A DNA stretch of 64,000 nucleotides from Planctomycetota bacterium (GCA_028289345.1 JANQQL010000010.1:620001-684000), one strand, 5' to 3'; positions 43,743 to 53,330 are shown, counted from the first letter of the stretch. Notes: a model not told the origin generated them from the letters alone. Program-made: numbers and translations.

Positions 43743-44849
43743 ATGCGAGTGAAGAGCGTGCTGTGGGCGGTGAGCGTGGTGCTTTGGGCCTCGGGACCAC
43801 CGGCCCAGACCCAACAGACGACTCCGGACTTGGACACGGCCTACGAAGAGGGGAGGACCATCACCGCGGACCAAGGGCCCGTGGAAATCCAAGGCGCCGC
43901 CGGATTGGCCGTCGAAGGTCCCCTCGACTGTGGAACTCCTGGGGAAGTCACCGGGAGCCTGACCATTTCATCGCCCGACGCCCCGTGGCCGGTCTTGGAA
44001 ATCCTCGACACCATCAACGGCGCTGGGCTGACCTTTTTCAGCGACGCGGGTTTGTTTCAGGGAGGCCTGTTCTCCGATCCGAGCACCGGTGGCGGCTTGA
44101 CTCTTGATCTGGGTCGAAATGACCTGGCCCCAGGAATCTTCGTCGATGGAAACTTCGCCGGGACCGAATCAACGCGGCTCGACATTCATGGTCCGGAGCG
44201 CTCGATCACTCTGGATACCAGCGTCGGCGGGGATGCGTCCGTGGTCCTTCCGGATGGCGCAATCAGTGCCGAAGAGATCCTGGACGAAGCAGGCGTCGCC
44301 AGTGCGGGTACGGGAAACTCCACCGTGAACCTTGTCGGCGGGCTCCAGATTCTGCTCTCCCGGAGCTTGACCGCTCCCAGCGACGGACACGTACTCCTCA
44401 TGGGAACGGCGCAGGCCACGTTCACCCATGACGAGAATGTCTCCACCGTTTGTGAATTCGCGGTGACCGACTCCCCTGGTGACAGCCTGGAACGTCAAGA
44501 AGCCGACCTGGTCCACGCGACCGGAGGAACCGACCAAGCCACCAACGACTATCCCATCACTACCCATGCGCTGATCCCAGTCAGCGCGGGGTCTCACCTT
44601 TTCTACTTCACCGGATACAAAGCCACCGGCGGAACGGTGACGATGAGCGATCTCCAACTGACCCTTGCCTTTGTTCCCACAACGTACGGAACGATTGGAT
44701 CGCTCAGCGACAACCCGGCCGAAGAACTCGAAGCATCGCAGGAGCGTCCGGAGGGGCCTCCGATCGTTGGCAGTCAACCATCCCTGCGTCGCGATCTCGT
44801 TGATACTCGAAACCCAACGACCCAAGACACTCGGCGTCCCCTCCGCTGA
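43743..44849 (+). CDS. Secreted modular protein, one copy of an unrecognised module
   Basis: 368 aa from ATG 43743 with GGAGACGGG upstream. Signal peptide SVLWAVSVVLWASGPPAQT. One copy of a module of about 300 residues: D-L-D-x-A-Y-x-E-G opening, I-x-A-D-Q-G-P-V, LTFFSDAGLF, D-P-S-T-G-G-G-L-x-L-D-L-G-R-N, G-I-F-V-D-G-N-F-x-G, then S-V-V-L-P-D-G-A-I-S-A and a C-terminal TNF/C1q-like strand set ending in LAFVPTTYGTIG. The end is a charged, proline-rich tail. The arrangement suggests a beta-structured fibre with a trimeric globular head, but I cannot name the family. The next gene carries two more copies. Confidence 0.62.
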   Translation: MRVKSVLWAVSVVLWASGPPAQTQQTTPDLDTAYEEGRTITADQGPVEIQGAAGLAVEGPLDCGTPGEVTGSLTISSPDAPWPVLEILDTINGAGLTFFSDAGLFQGGLFSDPSTGGGLTLDLGRNDLAPGIFVDGNFAGTESTRLDIHGPERSITLDTSVGGDASVVLPDGAISAEEILDEAGVASAGTGNSTVNLVGGLQILLSRSLTAPSDGHVLLMGTAQATFTHDENVSTVCEFAVTDSPGDSLERQEADLVHATGGTDQATNDYPITTHALIPVSAGSHLFYFTGYKATGGTVTMSDLQLTLAFVPTTYGTIGSLSDNPAEELEASQERPEGPPIVGSQPSLRRDLVDTRNPTTQDTRRPLR

Positions 44850-44885
44850 TCGACCCCGACTCTCCGAGGCGAAAAGGAACCAACC

Positions 44886-46919
44886 ATGCATCGCACATGC
44901 TTCGTCGCCCTCATACTCTTTTCTCTTTCTTCCCAGGCTCGATCTCAGCTAGAGCAAACACCGACTCGGCAAGCATCTTGCTCCCATTCTCTCGACGATC
45001 TCTACCGTCGAGGAGCCACGGTCAACACCCACCTCGAACCGGTTTCGATCAACGGCTGGGGCGGGCTTCGGACGAGCGTCATGGCCTGCGGTCATTCCGC
45101 GGGGGACGGCTTCTTTGGTCTCTCGACCAGCGACTCGGTATCGCCAGCTCTCGTCATGTCCGACTTCCAGAACGGAGCTCGACTCGAGGTTCGAAGCCAT
45201 TCTGGCCATGACCAAGGGGGGATTTTCTCAGATCCCGATGCCGGTGGCGGCTTGAGCATGTTGCTGGGTCGGAGTGATCAGTCCTCGGGAGTCTTGCTCG
45301 ACGGAAACCACTTGGGCCAGCAAGGCAGTCGGATCGCGATGTTTCGTGACTCGTTCCAGCCGGAGATTGTCCTCGACAGCAATTCCTCCGGTGACCTCTC
45401 CGTCCAATTCCCCAACAATGCCATCTCGGCTGTCGAGCGGGGAGATGAGGCGGGGGTCGCCGGGTCATGGGATGGGACTTGGCACTCCTTCGGTGGACAA
45501 CCAGAAACCGCCACGTCTGGCTCCATCCACGCCCCCACTGCGGGCTACGTGCTTGCGTTGGCGTCTGGCACCGTAGGAGTCAACCACATCCAAGGATCTC
45601 CGGACCAAGTGTGCCTCGGGATCTCCCTCCATCCGGAGACGCTCCCAGGGAACGCCCGAAGCGTCGTGATCGATGAAAGTCCCACATCTTCCCTCCGCCG
45701 ACAGCCCGTCACCGTGCATCGACTGGTCCCCGTCACACCAGGAACTCACACGTTCTACTTCAACGCGGATGGCACTCCGTTCACTCACATCATCGCTCCC
45801 CGGTTGACTCTTCTCTTCATTCCCAACGCGTTCGGCGCAGTCAGCTCTTCTGAGTCCTCTGGAGTGGAGACTCTTGGCGAGCGCCCGGGCTCTCAGGAAC
45901 GAGAACGCCCCTCGACTCAAGATCAGGAACAGCGTCCATGGACCGAGGGATGGCGACAGCAAACACGCGTTCGGGAGTTCTCCCCTTCGCAAGCACCCAT
46001 GGACGGGGGCCCGGCTTCCAGCTCTTGCTCTGATCTTGATCAAGCGTACCAAGAAGGCCACTGGATCCATGCCGACCAAGGTCCGGTCACGGTCACTCAC
46101 GCAGGAACAGCGGTGGAGGGTCCCGTGTTGACCGGAAGCCCGGGGGTGACCGATGGGTTTCTGAGTTTCTCCAGCGTGGACTCCGCCTTTCCGACCCTCG
46201 AAGCAAGGCGATCCTCCCACGGCGCTTCACTGAACTTCTTCAGCGACGCGGGCTTCTTCCTCGGGAACTTGGCTTCCGACTCCAATGACGGCGGTGGACT
46301 CATTCTCGATCTCGGAAGAAACGAGTCCTCTCCTGGGTTCTTCATCGATGGCAACCGGCTCGGAGCTCAATCGCCTTGGATGGGCATCTTTGGCGAGAGT
46401 CGGTCGATCATCTTTGACCTGACCAGCACAGGGGATTCGTCCGTGGTGTTTCCGGAAGGCTCGATTTCAAGTCGAGAGGCCCCCGAGGCTTCGACAGGAA
46501 CGGCCTCCCATGAAACCTCGACGTCAAGCTTCACCGCGAACGTGGTTCAGGCCCACCTGTCTCGGTCCATCACGGTGCCCGGGGAAGGGTTCGTCATGGC
46601 GATCGCTTCTTCCCAGGTGAGGCTCAACCACTCGACGATTCGCTCCCGCTGCACCCTCGGGGTCTCCAACCGAAGCAACCAGTTCTCCGAAAACCAAAGC
46701 GTGAACTTCTCCCTCGATCAGAGAGTGCCTGCCGGCGGGTATGAGTCTCCCGTCACCGTGCAATCGATGTTTCCCGTCGCTGGGGGGACTCATCATTTCT
46801 ATCTGCTGGCTTCCCACTCATCTGGATCTAGTGCAGTCCTCTCTCAGAAAGCCCTGATACTCGTCTACTTCCCCTCTCAATACGGAACCGTCTCCGCGCC
46901 CACGTTCGCCAACCCGTAG
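44886..46919 (+). CDS. Secreted modular protein, two copies of the same module
   Basis: 677 aa. Signal peptide FVALILFSLSSQARSQ. Copy 1 (about 35-315) starts S-L-D-D-L-Y-R-R-G and has G-G-I-F-S-D-P-D-A-G-G-G-L and G-V-L-L-D-G-N. A hydrophilic linker rich in Gln, Arg, Glu and Pro (about 320-375) follows. Copy 2 (about 380-675) starts S-D-L-D-Q-A-Y-Q-E-G and has NFFSDAGFF, D-G-G-G-L-I-L-D-L-G-R-N, G-F-F-I-D-G-N and ends VYFPSQYGTV. Copy 2 is closer than copy 1 to the single module of the preceding gene, as if the upstream gene's module had been duplicated onto this one. The two genes are 36 bases apart on one strand and probably form an operon. Confidence 0.62.
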   Translation: MHRTCFVALILFSLSSQARSQLEQTPTRQASCSHSLDDLYRRGATVNTHLEPVSINGWGGLRTSVMACGHSAGDGFFGLSTSDSVSPALVMSDFQNGARLEVRSHSGHDQGGIFSDPDAGGGLSMLLGRSDQSSGVLLDGNHLGQQGSRIAMFRDSFQPEIVLDSNSSGDLSVQFPNNAISAVERGDEAGVAGSWDGTWHSFGGQPETATSGSIHAPTAGYVLALASGTVGVNHIQGSPDQVCLGISLHPETLPGNARSVVIDESPTSSLRRQPVTVHRLVPVTPGTHTFYFNADGTPFTHIIAPRLTLLFIPNAFGAVSSSESSGVETLGERPGSQERERPSTQDQEQRPWTEGWRQQTRVREFSPSQAPMDGGPASSSCSDLDQAYQEGHWIHADQGPVTVTHAGTAVEGPVLTGSPGVTDGFLSFSSVDSAFPTLEARRSSHGASLNFFSDAGFFLGNLASDSNDGGGLILDLGRNESSPGFFIDGNRLGAQSPWMGIFGESRSIIFDLTSTGDSSVVFPEGSISSREAPEASTGTASHETSTSSFTANVVQAHLSRSITVPGEGFVMAIASSQVRLNHSTIRSRCTLGVSNRSNQFSENQSVNFSLDQRVPAGGYESPVTVQSMFPVAGGTHHFYLLASHSSGSSAVLSQKALILVYFPSQYGTVSAPTFANP

Positions 46920-47148
46920 AAGATTCGCCCGCATCCCGTTCGCGACCCGGCGGGGAAGCGATCCCGAGGAATGGAGTTCGCGGGAACTAGGCTCCATTGG
47001 AATCTCTGGCAGTCGGCGCAACAGAGACCCGACCAAGAGCGCAGAGACTTCGACCGATCTCGACGAAGCGCCGTTGCAGACCATGGCCAAACCGGAGTTT
47101 CGAGAGTTCTTCGAACCGAGCGCCGATCCCCGAGGTCTCCAGGACGGT
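46920..47148. other. Convergent intergenic region
   Basis: No supported gene or clear terminator hairpin between the convergent modular-protein and propeller-like genes. Confidence 0.35.
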
Positions 47149-48486
47149 TTACGGCGCTTGAAACTCCAGCGTCAATGGATTGCTGGTTCCGAGTCGCTCA
47201 CTGCCGGACGCGTTCAAGATCATGGCCTGGATGGCAAGGCTTCCCGACACCTCCCCATCATGAACAAGATCCCACTGCAGGTTTCCTTGGGGATCCAGAG
47301 GGAGCCACACCACATCCAGAAACGGTGAATCAACCCGCAACTCCCAGAAGAGCGGAGCGGGGCCGGAAGCGTTGGGAAAGACAACGGGGGAGCCGGATTC
47401 AGCGCTCGCCACCCAGATTCCGACGACACCCCCCGGCAGACCATTTTCGAGGGTCAGCTCGAACGGCCCGACGGGAACCGCGGCCGACGGAGCGACGGCC
47501 AGATGCGGACGCTTCGGCCTGACTCGAATGACCTCGGCGAGTGTTCCGTAGTTGTTGTTCAAGATGTGCATCGTGCCGGAGTCCTCCGGCTGAAAAGACT
47601 CGAACACCCCCCGCGTTCCCCGACTCATGCGGACCTGATACGGGAAGTCCTCGGGGCGCCCGCGGAAGAATGGACGAGACTCCTGAGGAACTGGCGAAGT
47701 CTGAACCACATGCTTGTTTCCGCGGTCGACGATGAAGAACTTGTCGTCCAGTTTTGCAAACTTCGAGCCATCCGGCGCGACCCCGACCAGCTCGCCGTCT
47801 CTCGCAGCCAGCTGCTTGTCTGTCAAGAGAGCGCATTTGATTTGTTCGGCACGGAACAAACGCAACTCTGCGGTCTGGTTGGGACGGGGCCGATAGGGCA
47901 ACGGTGAGACGACATACAGATCGCCGTCGTCGTTGAATGCGATCTCGCCACTGTACCGGTGAATGAAAAGAACGTTGTGCCACTCCCCCGTCACGTCCAC
48001 GATCGCGACGTACGCATAATCGAAGTCCGGCGACCAAACGAACGCCTTCATCCCTTGGGGACTCACCGCGAAGTCTACGGGGTACGGGTTCTGCAGGACC
48101 TGCGAGGTCGCACCTGTCATCAGGTCGACGGACACGACCTGACCATTGGTCCGGTCCCCGTAGTAGAGGGTTTGCGGATCTTGCGGGTCAAGGCGCACGA
48201 ACAGCCCCTGGATCTTCCCCGGTTCGGCAATGTCTCGGACAACCGCGCCTTCGGGCGTCACCTCCTGAAGAAAAGCGTCTCGATCCGAGAAGTCGTCGCT
48301 GAACACCGTGTACAGAACGGCATAGTTGCCGTTGGGAAGGACATCAAACCCTTCGACGTACGCCCCCGGTGGCGCCAGAGCGGACGTCTCCATGCCATAC
48401 CCAGCGGGAATCTCTTGAGCCGCGACACTGCTCTGGATGACGATGGCGTTCAGCCCAAACTGCAGAATGCGTCCCCAGACACCCAT
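47149..48486 (-). CDS. Secreted beta-propeller-like protein with shared C-terminal beta domain
   Basis: 445 aa from ATG 48486; the longer upstream frame has no protein character. Signal peptide FGLNAIVIQSSVAAQ. Residues about 30-330 are a run of strands with YVEGFDVLPNGNYAVLYT, LQEVTPEGAVVRDI, IQGLFVRLDPQDPQTLYYGDRTNGQVVSVDLMTG and VDFAVSPQGMKAFV, typical of NHL/YVTN-type propeller blades. The C-terminal 95 residues (FELTLENGLPGGVVGIWVAS, then LPLDPQGNLQWDL and a final SNPLTLEFQAP) are like the C-terminal domain of the beta-helix proteins at 18.8 and 26.5 kb. Ligand unknown. Confidence 0.7.
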   Translation of the reverse strand: MGVWGRILQFGLNAIVIQSSVAAQEIPAGYGMETSALAPPGAYVEGFDVLPNGNYAVLYTVFSDDFSDRDAFLQEVTPEGAVVRDIAEPGKIQGLFVRLDPQDPQTLYYGDRTNGQVVSVDLMTGATSQVLQNPYPVDFAVSPQGMKAFVWSPDFDYAYVAIVDVTGEWHNVLFIHRYSGEIAFNDDGDLYVVSPLPYRPRPNQTAELRLFRAEQIKCALLTDKQLAARDGELVGVAPDGSKFAKLDDKFFIVDRGNKHVVQTSPVPQESRPFFRGRPEDFPYQVRMSRGTRGVFESFQPEDSGTMHILNNNYGTLAEVIRVRPKRPHLAVAPSAAVPVGPFELTLENGLPGGVVGIWVASAESGSPVVFPNASGPAPLFWELRVDSPFLDVVWLPLDPQGNLQWDLVHDGEVSGSLAIQAMILNASGSERLGTSNPLTLEFQAP

Positions 48487-48769
48487 GAATCTCTCTTTCA
48501 GTCGAAACAGTGGAAAGCACCTTGCGTCCGCGTAGAAAACTCGACGGTTCCGTGAGGGAACCTTCGGGAAAAACACGTAACCGTCCACGATCCACCAACT
48601 CACCGACAGAAAGTGCGAACCATCAGCAATCGGCTTGCTGGGATTCCCTAATGAGCGCTCACTGGCAGAACAATCCACCGAGCCTGCGTGCGACCGGCGG
48701 AGCGTCAGCTGCCCGCTTACCACCAACAGACCGGCGCTCTCAATCTCGTCCGACTCCCTGGAGGGTTGG

Positions 48770-49366
48770 TCAGCGATCGGTGGACCCGTGAATTCTCCGC
48801 AGCTCTTCGATTTGGCGATCCGCGCCGGCGTAGTCCACATGATCGATCACGTGGACAATCTTGTCGCCCTCGACGGTGACCACCGTGGTTTGCAAGCCCG
48901 ACAGTTGGATCTGCTCGACGGCCACTCCCCAGAACTCTCCCGAGACACCCAGCGACAAGGTCATTCCCAGAACCACCACGCCTCCGGTTTCAAAGCACCG
49001 TTCGAGGTGGTAACGAATGTCGCTCGCCCCGCTGTCTTCGGAAGCAACTCGCCAAAACTCAGCGATCGCCGTCGGGCCACGGAGGTGAATGGGATCGCGA
49101 TCGTAGTGCCGCATCGTGCGGTCCTCGTAGACCGCGTCCGGATCGAGGAGCTCGGCCATGGCCTCCCAATCTTGCCGCTCGACCGCTTCGACCCATTCCA
49201 GCGCCAGTGCGGCCGCAGCCGTTTCCGGGCAATGGACCTCGCAAGACGGCAATTCCGTCGAAACCTGCGTGCAAGACACCAGCAATGCCGGGAGCAGAGC
49301 CCACGGAATCCAAAAGGAAAGAAAAGCACCAAGCCCTCCGCCACCCCATGGGTCACTCTTGGTCAC
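48770..49366 (-). CDS. NTF2/SnoaL-like lipoprotein
   Basis: 198 aa. Lipoprotein signal PALLVSC (C32). Residues about 50-185 form an NTF2-like cone: AAALALEWVEAVERQDWEAMAELLDPDAVYED, then GPTAIAEFWRVASED, and a final set of strands (VVVLGMTLSLGV, TTVVTVEGDKIVHVIDHVDYA). This is the SnoaL/DUF4440 layout, a fold that serves as ketosteroid-isomerase-like enzymes or binding proteins. The ATG overlaps the stop of the upstream selenoprotein-like gene by 4 bases, so it is expressed with it. Confidence 0.78.
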   Translation of the reverse strand: MTKSDPWGGGGLGAFLSFWIPWALLPALLVSCTQVSTELPSCEVHCPETAAAALALEWVEAVERQDWEAMAELLDPDAVYEDRTMRHYDRDPIHLRGPTAIAEFWRVASEDSGASDIRYHLERCFETGGVVVLGMTLSLGVSGEFWGVAVEQIQLSGLQTTVVTVEGDKIVHVIDHVDYAGADRQIEELRRIHGSTDR

Positions 49367-49887
49367 GACGAGGACTCGACCTCTCCCCGCGCCGGATAGT
49401 CGTTGTCAAGAATCCACTGAATCGACTTCAGCAATGTCCCGGCAGGCGGACGGGTGAACGGCATCGACTGGATGACGGACGCGTACAACGTGCCATCGGG
49501 CTGAACAAGGAACAGTCCCGGCTCCACGAACTGCTCCGGCTCTGCCTCCTTGATCGCGTCGGAGACGAACAGCCCCCAGCGCTTTGCGTCCTCGCGGCCG
49601 AGCCCATATCCCACCGGGAGGTTGCGGATCTCCTTGTCCGCAACGGTCTTTTCTGCCAGTTCTCGAGAGTTGGCGCTGGCGGCCACCACCGTGATCCCCG
49701 CTTCCTCAAATTCGTTGATCATGCTGTCCAGCTCCACGAGCTGTTTGACGCAGATCGGTCAGTGGCGGCCCCGGTAAACGACCACCATGGTGAAGTGTCG
49801 CGGTTTCTGTTGAGCCAGATCCCAGCTTCCGTGATTCACGGTGTCAAAAGTGAGAGCCGGAACTTTCGTGCGGGGGAGAAGGGTCAT
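49363..49887 (-). CDS. Peroxiredoxin-like protein with probable selenocysteine (in-frame TGA)
   Basis: The frame from ATG 49887 to 49363 is 174 codons long if the single in-frame TGA at 49761-49759 (codon 43) is read as selenocysteine. Family: AhpC/TSA-type, PRX_like2 group (FDTVNHGSWDLAQ, MVVVYRGRH-U-P-I-C-V-K-Q-L, ITVVAASANSRELAEKTV, GLFLVQPDGTLYASV). The TGA stands exactly where the family has the first Cys of H-C-P-x-C, leaving U43-x-x-C46, and conserved family sequence continues in the same frame on both sides. A stem-loop follows at +16 to +30. Neither half alone would be a functional protein. The start is uncertain; ATG 49920 would add 11 residues. It probably reduces peroxides or disulfides. 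A true stop (pseudogene) or sequencing error remains possible but is less likely. Confidence 0.8.
49729..49743 (-). promoter_or_regulatory. Candidate bacterial SECIS element
   Basis: On the minus strand, CAGCTC-GTG-GAGCTG folds into a perfect 6-bp stem with a 3-base loop starting with G. The loop lies 22-24 bases after the TGA. Bacterial SECIS elements are described as a short stem with a small apical loop having G in the first two positions, about 16-37 bases after the UGA, so this fits. It overlaps coding sequence, as bacterial SECIS elements do. Confidence 0.65.
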
Positions 49888-50741
49888 TCGAGTCGACTTT
49901 CCGTTGGCATGGTCGTGCATGGGGAAGATCCCTTGTCGAACCAGCATAAAGACCTTCCCTCGCAACGCGGTTGCGCAACCGCTCGCCGGCAAGCCTCCCC
50001 GACAGCAACACGGACTGATCAATTTTGGAAGTGCCACGGAGGCGGCCACCGGGCCGCGACCGGATCGGAGGTCAAACGTGAGTCCGAGCAACACCGATCC
50101 CGCTCGGCGGGGATCCGGAGAGCTGGTGAAGGGCTGCCAAGTCGCGACGGCGCGGTCATTTCCGTGGTGCCTGGCGATCGGGGCGGCGGAAACTGCCGCC
50201 TCCTGGGTCGTTCGGGGAAAAACTCGGCACCGGACGTCCGCTTCAACAACGGAGAACCAGGCATCCGCACGGAGCTCCGGAGCACGCAAGGCCTTGTCCC
50301 CTGGCGGGCGTGCCAGGGGTTCCGCCGTCCGACCCGGCAACCGAAGAGGGTCCCGCCGTCGAGAGACACGAACAAACGGGTCGACTAGGAGGAGGTTGAG
50401 GTCAGTGCTGGAGGCCGGAGTCGACTCGACAGCAGGAATCGTCCCGTCGCCGCACCGAGGAGCGCCCGGGACGACTTCGTTCCTTGCGGGTTCTTCCGGA
50501 GAGAGCTGGACCCCAGAAATGGTCGATCAGCTGGCGTTGAATCGGCTTCCGCTCAACGCTAGCTTCCCCACGTCTCTGAGCGCAACTGGCGGTTGCGGAG
50601 GGTCCCGCAGCCGTCCCCTCAGTTGGGGCGGCACACCGATTGCTCTCTCGTGTTTCCTTCGTTAGTTGCGGACGGAGGATGGCTTCTCGGAACCTGCGGG
50701 GTCCGCCTACACGCGCCCGCCCGTTCGTCGGTGTCTCCTCG
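49888..50741. other. Long divergent intergenic region before nqrA
   Basis: No supported gene, tRNA or riboswitch in 854 bases. It should contain the promoters of the peroxiredoxin-like operon (minus) and of the long NQR operon (plus). nqrA has no clear Shine-Dalgarno directly before its ATG. Confidence 0.4.
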
Positions 50742-52085
50742 ATGGTCACCAAAATCAAGAAGGGCCTGAACCTGCCGATCTCCGGCGCTCCCCGCCAGGA
50801 AATCGTCGCGGCCCGCCCCGTTCGAACCGTCGCGCTGATTGGCGACGATTACCAGGACATGAAGCCGACGATGCTCGTCGCCGCGGGCGACGACGTCAAG
50901 CTCGGCCAGCCGGTCTTCGAGGACAAGCGCAATCCAGGCGTGCAATACACCGCGCCTGGCTGCGGGAAGATCCTCGCTGTCCACCGAGGCGCCAAGCGCA
51001 AGTTCGAAAGCCTGGTGATCGAATTGGACGGAGACGAGGAAGTCTCGTTCTCCGAATACACCGGCAAGGACCTGGCCGCCCGCACCGACCAAGACGTGCA
51101 GGCGGCTCTCCTCACTTCCGGACTGTGGACCGCCCTGAGGACCCGACCGTTCGGCAAGGTCCCAGCTCCGGACTCCCGCCCGAACTCGTTGTTCGTGACC
51201 GCCATGGACACGCGACCGCTGGCCGCCGACCCGGCTCCGATCATCGCCGCTTCGCGAGATGATTTCGTGGTCGGATTGAAGGCCCTCAGCAAGCTCACTC
51301 CGAAAACATTCCTCTGCCACGCAGCAGGCTCGGAGGTCCCGGGAGCGGACGTCGACGGGGTTCACGCGGAACAGTTCGCGGGCCCCCATCCCGCCGGACT
51401 GCCGGGCACCCACATTCACCACTTGGACCCCGTCTCTTCGAATCGCACAGTCTGGTACGTCGGAGCTCAGGACGTGATCGCCATCGGACGCCTGTTCCTC
51501 ACCGGACGTTTGTCCGTGGAACGCGTCGTTTCCCTGGCCGGACCGAGTGTCCGCGACCCGCGCTTGCTGCGCACTCGACTCGGCGCCAGCACGGAAGATC
51601 TGACGGGAGGCGAGATCGCCGAGGGAGATCATCGCGTGGTGAGTGGCTCGGTGCTCGGCGGTCGAACATCCACCGGCGTCACCGCGTTCCTGGGTCGCTA
51701 CCACGAGCAGATCAGCGTGCTGCGCGAGGGGCGTGACCGAGAACTCCTCGGCTGGCAAATGCCCGGATTCCAGAAGTTCTCCATCCGGCGGGTGTTCGCG
51801 GCAGCCTGGACCGGCAAGAAGCAGTTCGCCATGACGACCGACACAGGCGGCAGCAAACGCGCCATGGTGCCGATCGGAATGTACGAAGACGTCATGCCGC
51901 TGGATATCGTGCCGACGTACCTCCTTCGCTCACTCATCGTCAACGACACGGAGCAGGCGACGGCGCTTGGCGCTTTGGAGCTCGAGGAAGAAGATCTCGC
52001 GCTGTGTACCTTCGTGTGTCCGGGGAAATACGAATACGGTCCGATCCTCCGACGCAACCTCGAGACGATCGACAAGGAAGGCTGA
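50742..52085 (+). CDS. nqrA: Na+-translocating NADH:quinone reductase subunit A
   Basis: 447 aa. The start is set by the family's N-terminus ([15 protein letters not shown]); the frame is open upstream but with unrelated sequence. Characteristic segments are [51 protein letters not shown] and [18 protein letters not shown], as in known NqrA, which is the ubiquinone-binding peripheral subunit on the cytoplasmic side. First gene of nqrABCDEF-apbE-nqrM. It ends directly at the nqrB ATG. Confidence 0.95.
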   Translation: MVTKIKKGLNLPISGAPRQEIVAARPVRTVALIGDDYQDMKPTMLVAAGDDVKLGQPVFEDKRNPGVQYTAPGCGKILAVHRGAKRKFESLVIELDGDEEVSFSEYTGKDLAARTDQDVQAALLTSGLWTALRTRPFGKVPAPDSRPNSLFVTAMDTRPLAADPAPIIAASRDDFVVGLKALSKLTPKTFLCHAAGSEVPGADVDGVHAEQFAGPHPAGLPGTHIHHLDPVSSNRTVWYVGAQDVIAIGRLFLTGRLSVERVVSLAGPSVRDPRLLRTRLGASTEDLTGGEIAEGDHRVVSGSVLGGRTSTGVTAFLGRYHEQISVLREGRDRELLGWQMPGFQKFSIRRVFAAAWTGKKQFAMTTDTGGSKRAMVPIGMYEDVMPLDIVPTYLLRSLIVNDTEQATALGALELEEEDLALCTFVCPGKYEYGPILRRNLETIDKEG

Positions 52086-53330
52086 ATGAAGGCCCTTCGC
52101 AACCTGCTGGACAAGGTCGAGCCGACGTTCAAGGAAGGCGGCAAGCTGGAGAAGCTCTATCCAGTCTACGAGGCCATCGACACCTTCCTTTACACGCCGG
52201 GAGAAGTCACCAAGACCACCTCCCACGTACGCGACCACCTCGACCTCAAGCGCATGATGACCACGGTCATCATCGCGCTCACGCCGTGCATCTTCATGGC
52301 GTTCTACAACACGGGTCTCCAGGCGCACGGGGCGATCCAGGCCGGCAACGGCGTCGCTTTCGACGACTGGCGCAACGCCGTGATGACCAGCCTCGGGTTC
52401 ACCCTCGGGGAGGCGGGCTTCTTCTCGAACCTGCTGTACGGCGCCCTGTTCTTCCTCCCTGCCTACATCGTGACCATGGCGGTCGGCGGCGCCCTCGAGG
52501 CAGTGTTTTCCATCGTTCGCCGCCACGAGATCAACGAGGGCTTCCTGGTCACGGGCATGCTCTTCCCCCTGACGCTTCCCCCGACAATCCCTCTGTGGCA
52601 AGTCGCCGTGGGAATCTCCTTCGGCGTCGTCGTCGGCAAAGAGATCTTCGGGGGCACTGGGAAGAACTTCCTCAACCCCGCTCTGACCGCGCGGGCCTTC
52701 CTCTACTTCGCCTACCCCGCGCAAATCTCTGGCGATGCGGTCTGGACTGCGACCGATGGCTATTCGGGAGCGACTCCGCTGGGTGCCATTGCCACGGCTC
52801 CCGTGGAGACCGCGATGGAAGGAATGGGCGCCGTCATGGGGCTCGACGGCGCCACCGGCGTCACGTGGATGGAATCCTTCCTTGGCACCGTGCAGGGCTC
52901 CATGGGCGAGACCTCAACCCTGGCCTGCCTGATCGGCGCACTGATTCTCATTCTGATGGGAATCGGCTCCTGGCGCATCATGGCTGGCGTCGGCATCGGC
53001 ACTTATGCCTTCGCCTTATTGCTCAACACGATTGGCAGCGACAGCAACCCCGTCTTCGCTTTGCCGGCGCACTGGCACCTGGTGATCGGAGGGGTGGCCT
53101 TCGGCGCGGTCTTCATGGCCACCGACCCCGTCTCCGCCGCTTTCACCAATACTGGGAAATGGGTCTACGGCGTGTTGATTGGTGCCATGACCGTGCTGAT
53201 CCGCGTGATCAACCCCGCGTTCCCCGAAGGCATCATGCTGGCAATCCTGTTCGGAAACGTCATGGCCCCATTGATCGACTACTTCGTCCTGCAGGCGAAC
53301 ATCAAGCGGAGGATGACCCGTGCCGCGTGA
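52086..53330 (+). CDS. nqrB: Na+-NQR subunit B, membrane flavoprotein
   Basis: 414 aa, ATG immediately after the nqrA stop. About ten membrane segments. The covalent FMN site D-G-Y-S-G-A-T places the modified Thr at about residue 230, the target of Apb[29 protein letters not shown] and [19 protein letters not shown] are family-diagnostic. NqrB also carries riboflavin and forms part of the Na+ path in known enzymes. Its end overlaps nqrC by 11 bases. Confidence 0.95.
   Translation: MKALRNLLDKVEPTFKEGGKLEKLYPVYEAIDTFLYTPGEVTKTTSHVRDHLDLKRMMTTVIIALTPCIFMAFYNTGLQAHGAIQAGNGVAFDDWRNAVMTSLGFTLGEAGFFSNLLYGALFFLPAYIVTMAVGGALEAVFSIVRRHEINEGFLVTGMLFPLTLPPTIPLWQVAVGISFGVVVGKEIFGGTGKNFLNPALTARAFLYFAYPAQISGDAVWTATDGYSGATPLGAIATAPVETAMEGMGAVMGLDGATGVTWMESFLGTVQGSMGETSTLACLIGALILILMGIGSWRIMAGVGIGTYAFALLLNTIGSDSNPVFALPAHWHLVIGGVAFGAVFMATDPVSAAFTNTGKWVYGVLIGAMTVLIRVINPAFPEGIMLAILFGNVMAPLIDYFVLQANIKRRMTRAA

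Noticed and set aside
46971..47522. Plus-strand frame between the modular and the propeller-like genes
   Set aside because: Arg-rich random-looking product, mostly antisense to the minus-strand gene; no ribosome site.
49759..49761. Reading the TGA in the peroxiredoxin-like gene as an ordinary stop (pseudogene)
   Set aside because: Family sequence continues in the same frame beyond it, the stop sits exactly at the catalytic Cys position, a hairpin follows, and overlap with the next gene is preserved, so recoding explains more. Not excluded without the selABCD genes.
49888..50741. Possible riboswitch (cobalamin-like fragments) upstream of nqrA
   Set aside because: Short GC-rich matches only; the conserved core elements do not occur in order.
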